Assembly: GCF_014706615.1 (NCBI RefSeq)
Contig: NZ_CP054877.1
Span: forward strand, 620,001 to 684,000
DNA: 64,000 nucleotides
Source of the DNA: Candidatus Vesicomyosocius sp. SY067_SCS001
GTDB lineage: Bacteria > Pseudomonadota > Gammaproteobacteria > PS1 > Pseudothioglobaceae
Direction: 5' to 3'
In this document: piece after piece, positions 17,069-29,400 of the stretch
Layout: each line of letters opens with the position of its first letter
Numbering within the stretch: position 1 is the stretch's first letter
The notes under the pieces: model-generated
What the model was told of the DNA's origin: nothing
Databases searched by the model: none
The model's input: only the letters and a program-made list of their open reading frames with translations
Program-made: the position numbers and the translations under genes

Positions 17069-18514
17069 ATGAATATCAAAAACACCAAAATACCACCAAA
17101 TTCAATCGAATCAGAACAATCTGTTTTAGGTGGTTTATTATTACATAATGAAGCATGGGATCGTGTTGCAGATATCTTAACTCAAGTAGACTTTTACAAT
17201 GCCTCACATAAAATTATTTTTAATGCTATTAGCACTCTATTGCAGCACGACCAGCCTGCTGATATTCTCACTGTAAAAGAACAAGTTAAAAAAACAGATT
17301 CTGAAGAAGTTATTGGTGGCTTTTTCTATTTAGCCCAAATTGCTGAAAATACCCCTAGTATTTCTAACATTGAATCTTATGCTAAACATGTAAGAGAACT
17401 ATCAGTTTATCGTCAACTAATTATTGTTAGTCACCAAATTGCCGATGCTGCATACCACCCAAAAGAAGTTGAAGTTCAAGAATTAATTGATCTTTCTGAG
17501 AAAAAAATATTTGAAATTGCCGAACAAATGACTAGGGGAAAACAAGATATTACTAATATAAAAGATATTATTAAAGATGTTGTTAATCGTGTACAAGAAA
17601 TGCAAGAATATAGTGGTATAAATGGTTTAGAGACTGGCTTTATTGAATTAGATAAGTTAACTTCTGGCTTACAAAATGGCGATCTAATTATTATTGCCGG
17701 ACGCCCATCTATGGGTAAAACCGCTTTTTCAATGAATATTATTGAACACATTGCTATTACTGCTAAAGAACCCAAACCAGTTGTAATATTTAGTTTAGAA
17801 ATGCCAACTGAACAATTAGTAATGCGTATGATTTCATCATTTGGTCATATTGAAGGCTCAAAATTACGCAACACCATGACTGAAACTGACTGGAATAGTT
17901 TTAATCATGCTGTATTAGCTCTGGAAAAATCTACCGTTCTTATTGACGAAACCCCTTCTATTACCCCAATAGAAATTCGTGCAAAATGTCGACGATTAAA
18001 ACGTCAATACCCTGACTTAGCACTAATTATGGTAGACTACTTGCAACTCATGACTGTACACGGAAAGAATGAAAACAGGGTCCAAGAAATCTCTGAAATT
18101 TCCCGTTCACTAAAAGCACTAGCTAAAGAAATTAACGTACCAGTTCTTGCCTTATCGCAACTTAATCGTGGAGTTGAATCACGCCTTAAAGCTAACAAAG
18201 GTCGTATGCCACAAATGGTTGATTTACGAGAATCTGGCTCAATTGAACAAGATGCTGATATTATTGGCTTTATCTATCGAGACCAACAATATCATGATGA
18301 TACCTATTCAAACCCAGAAGAAATTGGTAAGGCAGATTTAAAGATTGTCAAACATAGAAATGGCCCCACTGGGATAATCAAACTTGCCTTTATCGGAGAA
18401 TATGCACGATTTGAAGACTTGGCTAACGAGGACCAATTCCACGATATGAACGATGAACAAATAGATACAACTTATGCACATACTATAGCTAATTTTAACC
18501 AAGAACCTTTTTAA
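17069..18514 (+). CDS. dnaB: Replicative DNA helicase DnaB
   Basis: Hexameric helicase of the replication fork. The N-terminal primase-interacting domain (PPNSIESEQSVLGGLLLHNE) is followed by a RecA-like ATPase with Walker A GRPSMGKTAF near residue 213, MVDYLQLM as Walker B near 322, and LRESGSIEQDADII. The 481 aa length is close to the family's. No intein is present. Confidence 0.97.
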   Translation: MNIKNTKIPPNSIESEQSVLGGLLLHNEAWDRVADILTQVDFYNASHKIIFNAISTLLQHDQPADILTVKEQVKKTDSEEVIGGFFYLAQIAENTPSISNIESYAKHVRELSVYRQLIIVSHQIADAAYHPKEVEVQELIDLSEKKIFEIAEQMTRGKQDITNIKDIIKDVVNRVQEMQEYSGINGLETGFIELDKLTSGLQNGDLIIIAGRPSMGKTAFSMNIIEHIAITAKEPKPVVIFSLEMPTEQLVMRMISSFGHIEGSKLRNTMTETDWNSFNHAVLALEKSTVLIDETPSITPIEIRAKCRRLKRQYPDLALIMVDYLQLMTVHGKNENRVQEISEISRSLKALAKEINVPVLALSQLNRGVESRLKANKGRMPQMVDLRESGSIEQDADIIGFIYRDQQYHDDTYSNPEEIGKADLKIVKHRNGPTGIIKLAFIGEYARFEDLANEDQFHDMNDEQIDTTYAHTIANFNQEPF

Positions 18515-18528
18515 TAAAAACCTTGTCT

Positions 18529-19578
18529 ATGTGTACCATTGTTTCAATTTCACAATCAGCATTAAAGCACAATCTCTTAATTGTAAAAAAAAATTCGCCT
18601 AATTCCAAAATAGTTTCTATGGTAAAGGCAAATGCTTATGGGCACCAGATTAATTTAATCAATCCAATTATTAACCATTCTGATTTATTAGCTGTCAGCG
18701 AAATCTCGGAAGCAAGAAAGTTACGTAAAATAACAAAAAAGCCAATTTTACTTCTATCAGGTGTTATTGAAGACCAAGAACTACAACAAGCCATTAAATT
18801 AAATTGCCAAATTGTTGTACATGATAAAACCCAAATTACCACTATCAACAACACCAAACAACCAATCAATATTTGGATAAAAATTAACACAGGCATGCAC
18901 CGACTAGGCTTGTCTACCCATGAATACCTTGATTTCGTAAAATTATTAGAGAACAACCCATTAATTAATACCCAATGCGTTATGAGTCATTTTGCTTGTG
19001 CTGATGAAATTAACCACCCAATGAACCAGTCTCAACTATTTGAATTTAAAAAATCAACATATCACACCACTAAACGTTCAATGGCAAATTCTGCTGCGAT
19101 TTTGTCAAATCCAGCCTCACACTTTGATTATGTTCGTCCTGGTATTATGTTATACGGGGTTTCTCCTTTTGAAATTATTAATAATAATCTTAAGCCTGTT
19201 ATGCAACTATCAGCACCAATTATGTCAATTAAAACCATCAAAACTGGTGATTCAGTAGGTTATGGCGCTACTTGGATAGCTAAAAAATCAACAACCATAG
19301 CGACTATCGGTATCGGTTATGGTGATGGCTATCCACGCCATGCTAAAAATGGTACTCCTGTGCTAATTAATAACAATTTATGTCCACTTGTTGGACGTGT
19401 ATCTATGGATTTAATTTGCGTTGATATAAGTAATGTTAAAGCCTCTGTCGGAGATAATGTCATTCTTTGGGGGACTCAGAAATTACGCATTGAAACTATT
19501 GCAAAACACAGCAATACCATTGCTTATGAACTACTTACAGGTGTTAGTTCTCGGGTTGCTTTTATTAGTACTATATGA
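18529..19578 (+). CDS. alr: Alanine racemase
   Basis: PLP enzyme making D-alanine for peptidoglycan. The PLP lysine is in SMVKANAYGH near residue 31, the catalytic tyrosine in SVGYGATW near 240, and GIGYGDGYPR follows. I start at ATG 18529 (349 aa); a TTG two codons upstream is possible. The order dnaB-alr is common in gammaproteobacteria. Its last bases overlap the next gene by 4. Confidence 0.94.
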   Translation: MCTIVSISQSALKHNLLIVKKNSPNSKIVSMVKANAYGHQINLINPIINHSDLLAVSEISEARKLRKITKKPILLLSGVIEDQELQQAIKLNCQIVVHDKTQITTINNTKQPINIWIKINTGMHRLGLSTHEYLDFVKLLENNPLINTQCVMSHFACADEINHPMNQSQLFEFKKSTYHTTKRSMANSAAILSNPASHFDYVRPGIMLYGVSPFEIINNNLKPVMQLSAPIMSIKTIKTGDSVGYGATWIAKKSTTIATIGIGYGDGYPRHAKNGTPVLINNNLCPLVGRVSMDLICVDISNVKASVGDNVILWGTQKLRIETIAKHSNTIAYELLTGVSSRVAFISTI

Positions 19579-20276
19579 ACCATAGTCTTATTCAGATTAG
19601 TGATTGTCACATTGATGATAATGAGTACTCTATGGGTGTTAATACACATATTAATCTAAAAAAAATTATTAGCAGAATTAGCCATATTAATATTGATGTA
19701 CTATTAATTACTGGTGATCTTACTCACAAAGGCTCAATTACTTCTTACAAAACTTTACAACAGATACTATACCCCATTCAAACAAAACTACTGATCATAC
19801 CTGGTAATCATGATAACAAAAACAATTTGAGCACTACTTTTTCTAAAAATTTATTTAGCCAATACACGCTTGGAAAGTGGGAAATTATTAATATAAATTC
19901 AGTGCAAGTATCAAAAATCAGTGGGTTCCTAACAAAAGATGAACTAATAAAACTAGAGCTTAATTTAGCGAAATCAATTGTTCAATATATACTCATTGCA
20001 TTACACCACCCCACTGTACCAATGAACAGTACTTGGGATGATTCATTGTCTTTAAAAAACCCAGAAGCATTGTTTAACGTACTTGATAAATACCATAAAA
20101 TACAAGCTATACTATTTGGTCATGCACATCAAGCGGCTGAATTTAGAAGATTAGGGGTAAAAATTATTTCATGTCCATCAACTGCCTTACAATTTAACAA
20201 TGAAACTAGAATTGGCTTTAACTATTACACACTGTATGATAATGGACAACTAACAATTAACACAAAATGGATATAG
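19575..20276 (+). CDS. Metallophosphoesterase, CpdA-like
   Basis: Calcineurin-like phosphoesterase of the 3',5'-cAMP phosphodiesterase (CpdA/Icc) group. All metal motifs are seen: QISDCHI (DxH), ITGDLTHKGS (GD), IPGNHDNKNN (GNHD), ALHHPTVP, and FGHAHQAAE (GHxH). It is 233 aa, slightly shorter than E. coli CpdA (275). Coupled to alr by a 4-base overlap. With no cyclase or CRP in view, the true substrate is open. Confidence 0.8.
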   Translation: MNHSLIQISDCHIDDNEYSMGVNTHINLKKIISRISHINIDVLLITGDLTHKGSITSYKTLQQILYPIQTKLLIIPGNHDNKNNLSTTFSKNLFSQYTLGKWEIININSVQVSKISGFLTKDELIKLELNLAKSIVQYILIALHHPTVPMNSTWDDSLSLKNPEALFNVLDKYHKIQAILFGHAHQAAEFRRLGVKIISCPSTALQFNNETRIGFNYYTLYDNGQLTINTKWI

Positions 20277-20471
20277 AGCAATACTTATTAACATTTTTAT
20301 ATAATCAAAAAAGTCAAAAACTTACAGTAAAATTTCTCAAATATTTGAAATTTATTCCACTGTTAAAAGCAAATTACTCACTATTTGTACTAATTAAATA
20401 CAAATAGTTAAAATTAAATACCTTTATCAAAAAATAGTTGAATTATTTCTTAAGTAAATATCAAGGAAATC

Positions 20472-21389
20472 ATGGAAAATACTGTAAAAAAAAATCAAGA
20501 AAAAAATAAATTGGTCATTACCATTTCATCAAGAGCCTTATTTAATCTTGATGAATCTCACAAAATCTTTAAAGAACAAGGAGTTAAAGCTTATACTAAA
20601 CATCAAGAAGAAAACGAAAAAGTTATTTTACAACCAGGAGTTGGTTTTTCACTAGTCAAAAAATTACTAGCACTAAATACTTCACAAAACCCCATTGATG
20701 TTATTTTACTTTCACGCAATAGCGCTGATACAAGCTTGCGTATTTTTAATTCTATTGAAAATTATGGCTTAAATATTTCAAAAGCAGCATTTACCCGTGG
20801 CGAAAGTACGCATAATCTTGTAGGTGCGTTTGGAGCAGATTTATTCTTATCAAGTAATTACCTAGATGTACAAAAAGCCTTAGAATTAGGTTTTGCAGCA
20901 GCATCAATTGTCGGTTCTGGCTCACAAAAACAACACAAAACCCAATTACGAATTGCTTTTGATGGTGATGCAGTTATTTTCTCAGATGAATCAGAACGAA
21001 TTTTTCAAGAAAAAGGCTTAAAAGCCTTTATAGAAAACGAAAAAAATTCAGCTAATATTGCATTAAAAGCTGGTCCATTTAAATACTTTATAATGTCGTT
21101 ACAAAAAATACAATCTTCTTTTCCGACGACAAATAACCCAATCAGAACCGCTCTAATAACCGCACGTTCTGCACCATCACATAAACGCGTTATTCACACC
21201 ATGCGTAAATGGGGTATTCGTATTGATGAATCTTTCTTCCTAGGCGGGTTAGAAAAAGGTATATTTTTAAAAGAATTTAGTGCTGACATCTTTTTTGACG
21301 ATCAACATCACCACTGCCAATCAGCCTCTAAATACGTACCTACAGGGCATGTTCCTAATAACATTAGCAGTCAAAAAAATCATGCTTGA
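20472..21389 (+). CDS. 5'-nucleotidase (PF06189-type)
   Basis: Resembles the cytosolic 5'-nucleotidase family that hydrolyses nucleoside monophosphates. The N-terminal TISSRALFNLDESHKIFKE, VILLSRNSADTSLRIFNSIE, and RIAFDGDAVIFSDESE blocks are conserved across the family, as is SAPSHKRVIHTMRKWGI. 305 aa is the usual length. The start has AAGGA about 6 bases upstream. It stands alone between spacers. Confidence 0.8.
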   Translation: MENTVKKNQEKNKLVITISSRALFNLDESHKIFKEQGVKAYTKHQEENEKVILQPGVGFSLVKKLLALNTSQNPIDVILLSRNSADTSLRIFNSIENYGLNISKAAFTRGESTHNLVGAFGADLFLSSNYLDVQKALELGFAAASIVGSGSQKQHKTQLRIAFDGDAVIFSDESERIFQEKGLKAFIENEKNSANIALKAGPFKYFIMSLQKIQSSFPTTNNPIRTALITARSAPSHKRVIHTMRKWGIRIDESFFLGGLEKGIFLKEFSADIFFDDQHHHCQSASKYVPTGHVPNNISSQKNHA

Positions 21390-21536
21390 TAAATAATTAT
21401 AACTTAACCTAATTTACGAAGAAAATAACTATCAAAAATATCTATCTAAATTAAAAACGTTAATAGTTAAAAAATTTAATATTAATTTCTTTTTTTAATC
21501 CTCCTCTGCTTTAATTTATCTTTCAGAAGTGAACTC

Positions 21537-22475
21537 ATGGGCTTACAAAGTGTTAGAATAATACTTTTACAAATGCTTAAAATCCAAGTGAAAATATATA
21601 TTTTAATACTTTCTATTATAATTTTAAATATCTTAAATCCTGTAAAAGCTGAATATACATACAATAAAAATCTAGATTTAACAGAAATACCTATTAAAAA
21701 AGCATTATACAAACCTTTTATAGAACGATATATTTTAGATGAACTTAAACTATTGCGCCAAGAACAACAACAATTAAAGGTTGATTTTGCCGAAAAAGTC
21801 GCAAACGCAAGATTAGATGTTTCTGATAGAGCAATCAGATATACAGCAGATACTACCACTAATATTTTCTACATCATTACCATTGCTGCTACCTTACTTG
21901 TATTATTAGGATGGCGTTCATTACAAGATGTTAGAGATAACATTAAAACCATTACTTCGAAACAAGTATCAGAGTTAACACAAAAATATGAGAAAAGACT
22001 AAGTATAATAGAAGATAAAGCTAGAATACGCTCTGAACAAATTATCAGTACACAACAAGATATTGCCAATACCAACCTAATTCATTCATTATGGGTACGC
22101 TCAGGCATTGCCAAAAGTGAACAAGAAAAAATTAATATTTTTGATGAAATCTTAGATCTAGCGCCAGATGATATTGAAGCATTAACCTATAAAGCCGATA
22201 CTTTATTAGATATTGATGAAGACACTTGGTCACTATCTTTATCCAATCGTGCTATAGAAATAGACGATAAATATGCACTAGCTTACTGGCAAAGAGCTTG
22301 TGCAAAAGCTAAATTAAAACAACATGATGATGCAGTAGCAGACATAAAATTAGCCACTGATTTAACAGAATCACTAAAAACAGAAGTTATGAATGAAGTC
22401 TATTTCGAGAATTTAAAGGATAACAAGAAATACCAAATTTTAATTGGTAAATTTGGTAACATTAAAAATAATTAA
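21537..22475 (+). CDS. Membrane-bound TPR protein of unknown function
   Basis: A signal-like hydrophobic N-terminus (about residues 13-35, ending near VKAEYT) is followed by a charged helix (about 60-90), a second membrane helix (about 105-123, NIFYIITIAATLLVLLGW) and a coiled coil (about 125-180). Two or three TPR-like helix pairs follow at about 190-290 (DDIEALTYKADTLLDID, DKYALAYWQRACAKAKL). It is probably an inner-membrane scaffold, but I cannot name a partner. An alternative start is ATG 21573, which gives a cleaner signal peptide. Confidence 0.65.
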   Translation: MGLQSVRIILLQMLKIQVKIYILILSIIILNILNPVKAEYTYNKNLDLTEIPIKKALYKPFIERYILDELKLLRQEQQQLKVDFAEKVANARLDVSDRAIRYTADTTTNIFYIITIAATLLVLLGWRSLQDVRDNIKTITSKQVSELTQKYEKRLSIIEDKARIRSEQIISTQQDIANTNLIHSLWVRSGIAKSEQEKINIFDEILDLAPDDIEALTYKADTLLDIDEDTWSLSLSNRAIEIDDKYALAYWQRACAKAKLKQHDDAVADIKLATDLTESLKTEVMNEVYFENLKDNKKYQILIGKFGNIKNN

Positions 22476-22507
22476 GATATTATTAATTTTTTATAAATAA
22501 TATCTTA
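22473..22507 (+). terminator. Hairpin overlapping the stop codon of the TPR gene
   Basis: TAAGATATTATT (22473-22484, beginning with the stop codon) and AATAATATCTTA (22496-22507) form a perfect 12-bp stem with loop AATTTTTTATA. No T-run follows, so it may protect the mRNA end instead of terminating. Confidence 0.5.
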
Positions 22508-22858
22508 ACGAGTATCAATATAATTAACACTTGATCTAAAAAGTCTAATATTATAAATTTAAACTAATTAATACTTATAAATTTCAATATATACACTAGT
22601 TGCATAAATTTTCTTCCTAATGAATCAAGAACTAATACTTAACTAAAATTGACTTTTAGTGTAATACTTCTTTGTAGAAATCGATTTTATTAAACTATAA
22701 TAAAAGACTTGCTATATATATGACCTAATTTTGTAATAATAGCACTTATTACAAAAACTACAACTGCTATAAAGTTGAAGATAATATATCCGCTTGATAT
22801 ATTTATTGATACTCTTAACTCTATCCGTTAACAAAACCAATAACATCATCTAATATTT
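22508..22858. other. Non-coding spacer
   Basis: AT-rich DNA between two convergent genes. I see no gene, repeat or RNA in it. Confidence 0.5.
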
Positions 22859-23218
22859 TTATATATTTAACCGTGAATGAGTATGTCCAATATCTTTGAG
22901 TTTTTGTAAATATTCATGCCAAAGCTTATCGTGATTAGAAGCAAGTTTATACAAGTGTGACCAAGAATAAATACCGCTATCGTGTTTATCACTAAAAAAT
23001 AAAATTACAGCGTAATTTCCTGTTGGCTGAATACGTAAAATAGTAACATTTTCTTTATTGAGTTGCAATATTTCTTGTCCTGAAGCATGACCAACTACTT
23101 CAGCTGAAGGTGAATAAATTCTTAAATATTCAGCACTAAGCAAATAATTGATCTCATCAAAGGTAATAGTTAATAAAGTTTTTTCTTTGTTTAGGCTAAT
23201 ATTAGTTGGTGTTTGCAT
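22859..23218 (-). CDS. DUF971 protein (gamma-butyrobetaine hydroxylase N-terminal-like)
   Basis: A free-standing 119-aa DUF971 domain. The features are TFDEINYLLSAEYLRIYSPSAE, a block GNYAVILFFSDKHDSGIYSW with the DxHxxGIY motif, and LYKLASNHDKLWHEYLQKL. The domain occurs free or fused to Mrp/ApbC Fe-S carriers, and a role near iron-sulfur chemistry is only suggested by those fusions. It is monocistronic here. Confidence 0.8.
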   Translation of the reverse strand: MQTPTNISLNKEKTLLTITFDEINYLLSAEYLRIYSPSAEVVGHASGQEILQLNKENVTILRIQPTGNYAVILFFSDKHDSGIYSWSHLYKLASNHDKLWHEYLQKLKDIGHTHSRLNI

Positions 23219-23699
23219 TAGTTATCTTTGATATATACCATCCAATAATATTCTATCATAAATAAATTAATCAAACCTTGATAATTATAAGTGAGCAATA
23301 TCATAAGATATGTTGATTTATTTTAATAAATACATAAGATTTAATAACGACTTCATGGTAATTAATCATCTTTCTAGTTTTAGTCAATATATGATACTCA
23401 ATTTCTAATATTGAAATAAAATACGCATTAATCAAATTAAATTGAGATATATAACAAGAAAACTAATGAAGCTAATACTATTATCTTGAAAGATTATTTC
23501 AGTAAGAAAATGATAATAACAATAGCAAAAATAGTAATACTAAAGGATAGATGACAAACAGGTATGAATATTTCTAAATATATTGGACAAACTCCAATGA
23601 TTTCATCATATAAATAAATACTGTATTTTGTTTCTTATTCTTCTAACTCTTAAGAGATAAATTGGTAAAATCTTTAGAACTTCTAACATTTATAAAAAA
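23219..23699. other. Spacer between divergent DUF971 gene and hisS
   Basis: 480 bases of AT-rich DNA that must hold both promoters. I see no further gene or repeat. Confidence 0.5.
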
Positions 23700-24968
23700 A
23701 TGAGTAAAAAAATCCAAGCTATTCGTGGTATGAACGACTTATTGCCGAAAAACTCTGCACTCTGGTTATCGTTAGAAAAAACAATTTTTGATTTATTTAT
23801 TACTTATGGGTATCAAAATATTCGCACTCCAATCGTTGAGAAAACAGATACTTTTTGTCGTGCCATTGGTGGTGATACAGATATTGTTGAAAAAGAAATG
23901 TATTCATGGAAGGAAGCAAGTGGTGAATCATTAAGCTTAAGACCAGAAGGCACAGCTGGTTGTGCACGTATGATGATTGAGCATAATTTACCTAGAGAAA
24001 ACATCCAAAAAGTCTTTTACCAAGGAGCAATGTTTCGGCATGAACGTCCGCAAAAAGGACGTTATCGTCAATTTCATCAAGTAGGACTTGAGATATTTGG
24101 TGTATTTAATGCCAAAGCAGATGCTGAGCTTATAATGATAATACATGCTTTGTGGCAGATTATTGGTTTAAAAAATATTGTATTAGAGGTTAACACTTTA
24201 GGATCTAATGAGGTGAGAAGTGCTTATAGAAAAATATTAGTTGCATATTTTAATCAGTATAGAAACCAGCTAAATGAAGACGGTTTAAACCAATTAAAAA
24301 CTAACCCATTCCGCATCTTGGATAGTAAAAATAAAGCAATGTATTCTTTAATTAGCAATGCACCTAAGTTAATAGATTACTTAGATAAAAAATCTACACA
24401 GCATTTTGAACAGTTTAAATCTTATTTAGACGCTTTAAATATTACTTATGTAATTAATACTAGCTTGGTTCGTGGGTTAGATTATTACAACCGTACTGTC
24501 TTTGAGTGGACAACAACTGATTTAGGTACCCAAAGTACAATTTGTGCTGGTGGCAGATATGATGGTTTAATTGAGAAGATGGGTGGTACACCCACACCAG
24601 CAGTTGGTTTAGCAATTGGCTTAGAACGTCTAGTATTATTATTAGAAGCACAAAGCTTAATATCAACTAAATCTACTTTATCTATTTATTTAATCGCATT
24701 CGGCAAAAAGGAACAAATTAAATCAATGCAAATAGCAAATGTTTTACATGATGAATTACCTAGTTTAATCCTTTATAATGACTTAACTTTAGGTAGTTTT
24801 AAGAGTCAATTTAAAAAAGCAAACAAAGCAAAAGCTCATTTTGCATTAATCTTAGGTGAACAAGAGCTAAATAATAATCAAATTAGTATCAAACCTCTAA
24901 GAAATCAAGGAACGCAACAAACTATGAATTTAGAAGAAGCCGTGAAATATTTTAAGGAAAACCAATGA
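23700..24968 (+). CDS. hisS: Histidine-tRNA ligase
   Basis: Class II synthetase charging tRNA-His. It starts MSKKIQAIRGMNDLLP; LRPEGTAGCARM (motif 2 side), FYQGAMFRHERPQKGRYRQF, and RGLDYYNRTVFEW (histidine-specific motif) are all present. 422 aa is normal. It is followed with a 4-base overlap by yfgM and then der, the conserved gammaproteobacterial order (bamB is missing between them). Confidence 0.97.
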   Translation: MSKKIQAIRGMNDLLPKNSALWLSLEKTIFDLFITYGYQNIRTPIVEKTDTFCRAIGGDTDIVEKEMYSWKEASGESLSLRPEGTAGCARMMIEHNLPRENIQKVFYQGAMFRHERPQKGRYRQFHQVGLEIFGVFNAKADAELIMIIHALWQIIGLKNIVLEVNTLGSNEVRSAYRKILVAYFNQYRNQLNEDGLNQLKTNPFRILDSKNKAMYSLISNAPKLIDYLDKKSTQHFEQFKSYLDALNITYVINTSLVRGLDYYNRTVFEWTTTDLGTQSTICAGGRYDGLIEKMGGTPTPAVGLAIGLERLVLLLEAQSLISTKSTLSIYLIAFGKKEQIKSMQIANVLHDELPSLILYNDLTLGSFKSQFKKANKAKAHFALILGEQELNNNQISIKPLRNQGTQQTMNLEEAVKYFKENQ

Positions 24969-25573
24969 GAAGTTTTATTGAAGTAAGTAGAACTGAAGAA
25001 GAACAAATTCAACAGTGGATTAAAAAAAATACACTACAAATTGTTATTGCTATTACTGTGAGTTTGAGTGGTATTTGGGGTTTTAATGCTTATAAAAAAT
25101 ATCAACACTCACAAACTATTAAGGCACGAAGTATTTACTTAACATTTAGATCTGAGCCTCACAATATACAAGTCTATGAACAACTAAAAAATAACCATAA
25201 AAATAGTATCTACCTTGATCATGCAATATTAATTCTAGCTAAAAACGCAGTAACTAATAAAAATTATATGCAAGCACTTGAATATCTTATTCCATTAAAT
25301 AATACAAGCAATCCTTCCATTGCTAAAGTTATTAATATGAGAATAGCTAGCTTACATTTAGAAATGGGTAATTATAAAAAAGCACTTGATGCATTAAATA
25401 CTGTTCCTAACAGTACATTTAATGGGTTGTATAATCAACTTAAAGGGGATATTTATTTAGCTAATAACCACATTGATAATGCTAAAAAACATTATAAATT
25501 AGCCTTAAATCAAATCTCTAAAAATTCTGAGTTACAAAATTTGATTAAAATTAAATTAAACGATCTTAACTAA
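24965..25573 (+). CDS. yfgM: YfgM-like ancillary SecYEG translocon subunit
   Basis: TPR protein anchored in the inner membrane. The N-terminal cytoplasmic stretch TEEEQIQQWIKKN precedes one helix (about residues 22-40) and TPR repeats follow. 202 aa matches E. coli YfgM (206). YfgM pairs with PpiD at the translocon, and ppiD is at 9467-11314. It overlaps hisS by 4 bases and precedes der by 6. bamB, which often follows it, is absent here. Confidence 0.85.
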   Translation: MRSFIEVSRTEEEQIQQWIKKNTLQIVIAITVSLSGIWGFNAYKKYQHSQTIKARSIYLTFRSEPHNIQVYEQLKNNHKNSIYLDHAILILAKNAVTNKNYMQALEYLIPLNNTSNPSIAKVINMRIASLHLEMGNYKKALDALNTVPNSTFNGLYNQLKGDIYLANNHIDNAKKHYKLALNQISKNSELQNLIKIKLNDLN

Positions 25574-25579
25574 TAACCT

Positions 25580-26977
25580 ATGGAGTTACCTATTATTTGC
25601 CTTGTTGGACGACCTAATGTTGGTAAATCAACGTTATTTAATCGCCTAAGTCATTCACGACAAGCATTAGTGTCTGATTTTGCAGGACTGACTCGCGATC
25701 GTCAATACGCAAAAGTGCTTTTAGATAATGAAACACAAACTTTTACCACAATTATTGACACAGGTGGATTTACCAATAAAGACAATCTAGTTGACAGCGG
25801 CATACAGGATCAAATACTAAATGCACTAGAAGAATCAGATGTTATTTATTTTATGCTTAATAGCCGAGACGGTGTAATCAGTCTTGATTTAGAAATAGCT
25901 TCACAGCTTAGAAAGCTTAAAAAAAATATCATACTAGTTTGTAATAAAGCTGAAGGTTTAAACCCAACCTTAACCACTGAATTCTTTGAACTTGGACTTG
26001 GAAAACCTATTCTTATTTCAGCTGAACATGGTCAAGGTATTGATAATTTAATTAATACTACCCTACCTTTACTACCTAAAGTAACTGTTAATGAGGAAGT
26101 AATAGAAGGCATTACTATAGCTGTACTTGGTAAACCTAATGTAGGTAAATCAACTTTAATTAACCATATTTTAGGGGAAGAACGAGTAATAGCAATTAAT
26201 TTATCAGGCACTACACGCGATAGTATTTACATTCCTTTTAAACGTAAAGGACAGCAATATACACTTGTCGACACAGCAGGCATTCGTCGTAAACATTTAA
26301 CCCATGAAAAAATTGAAATATTTTCTATTATTAAAACCATTAATGCTCTGGAAAGAGCTCATGTTGTTATTCTTGTATTAGACGCACAAACTGGAGTAAC
26401 TAAACAAGATGCAAGCCTATTAGGCATGATTCTAGATAAAGGTAAGGCACTGCTAATTGTTATTAACAAATGGGATGGTTTAGATGACTATCAAAAACAA
26501 GAAGTTAAACGCAAGTTGGAAGTTAAACTTTCTTTTATAAATTATACTAGCATACATTATATTTCTGCGCTACATGGATCTGGTGTGGGTAAATTATTTA
26601 CACCTATTAACCAATCTTATCAAGATGCTTGTAAACAACATTCAACTTCAATATTGAATAAAATTTTAGAGAAAGCCAATAAAGGTCATCAACCACCGCT
26701 TGTTAAAGGTAGAAGATTAAAAATTAAATATGTTAATCAAACTAATATATTTCCTCTAACTCTTGCTTTTCATGGAAATCATTTACAAAATGTACCAAAT
26801 GCCTATGAACGTTATTTAAAAAATTTTTTTATTAACTCTTTAAAACTAACCAACATCCCTATCAAAATTGAATACAAAAGTGGTAATAACCCTTTTAAAA
26901 ATAAAAAAAATATATTAAATGCCAATCAAATTGCTAAAAAACGTCGTCTAATGAAATTTATTAAAAAAAAACATTAA
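25580..26977 (+). CDS. der: Ribosome-associated GTPase Der (EngA)
   Basis: Tandem-GTPase needed for 50S assembly. Two G domains are visible: GRPNVGKSTLFNRL with DTGGF, and GKPNVGKSTLINHIL with DTAGIRRK and NKWDG (residues about 10 and 183). The KH-like C-terminal domain holds PPLVKGRRLKIKYVNQ. It is 465 aa, with a lysine-rich tail. Last gene of the hisS-yfgM-der run. Confidence 0.97.
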   Translation: MELPIICLVGRPNVGKSTLFNRLSHSRQALVSDFAGLTRDRQYAKVLLDNETQTFTTIIDTGGFTNKDNLVDSGIQDQILNALEESDVIYFMLNSRDGVISLDLEIASQLRKLKKNIILVCNKAEGLNPTLTTEFFELGLGKPILISAEHGQGIDNLINTTLPLLPKVTVNEEVIEGITIAVLGKPNVGKSTLINHILGEERVIAINLSGTTRDSIYIPFKRKGQQYTLVDTAGIRRKHLTHEKIEIFSIIKTINALERAHVVILVLDAQTGVTKQDASLLGMILDKGKALLIVINKWDGLDDYQKQEVKRKLEVKLSFINYTSIHYISALHGSGVGKLFTPINQSYQDACKQHSTSILNKILEKANKGHQPPLVKGRRLKIKYVNQTNIFPLTLAFHGNHLQNVPNAYERYLKNFFINSLKLTNIPIKIEYKSGNNPFKNKKNILNANQIAKKRRLMKFIKKKH

Positions 26978-27682
26978 GACGTTACAAACATTGAACTAAA
27001 TACTACAATCATACTGTTTTTATCATGCTTTTAGGGCATTAAAAAAAATTCCAAATAGAAATAAACGACTATTCTAGATTGTTTTAAGAGTTATCAATCC
27101 TTGATAAAAATATAACATTATTTACTGATAGCGTTTTATAGTTCTTATGTGTCTTACAATCTATAAGATTACCTAACTAACTTTACGCTTTTCACTAGTA
27201 GCACTAAGTTGATTGTCATATAATCTGTCTTTTGAATCTTTACACAGTTGCTTATATATACTCGCTCATATTTTATGAATCTCCATTTAAGTTACAACCT
27301 GCCAATACTAAATAAATAACTGAATATTTATTTAGTAAACTGTTAACTTCATAGACTACAATTATAAACTTCTTATTAATTTATTTTATTTTTTATTGTT
27401 GTTATATTTAGAATTTATATATGTAATAGTAGATACTACACCCCTATCATTACGATACACTAATAACTTTCCATCAAACAAAAAAATTTACTTTGCATAT
27501 GTACACGTTAAATCTGTTGCACTTGAGATCCAAATTTTATTTCACTTTTTCTTATAATTAGATAAATAAAACTAATGATGTTATTAACTGATATAAGTTC
27601 CTTATCAATCAATTAATAGACATAAAATTAACAATAATTCACAAAATAAAGGAACGATTTAGTCAATATTTTTGTAAATAAA
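26978..27682. other. Non-coding spacer between convergent der and pyrG
   Basis: 705 bases. A perfect 12-bp inverted repeat lies at 27307-27336. A lipobox-like string (VLAGCNLNG, minus strand near 27285-27315) is followed at once by stops and may be chance or the trace of a lost lipoprotein. Nothing else is recognisable. Confidence 0.5.
27307..27336. repeat. Perfect 12-bp inverted repeat
   Basis: ACTAAATAAATA (27307-27318), loop ACTGAA, TATTTATTTAGT (27325-27336). It has no adjacent T-run. Confidence 0.9.
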
Positions 27683-29377
<1,695 letters not shown>

Positions 29378-29400
29378 TTACTAAGATTAGTTATTTACAA

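Noticed and set aside
27280-27345. Lipoprotein gene with lipobox VLAGC on the minus strand
   Set aside because: The frame ends within seven residues after the lipobox and no start or downstream homology is visible.
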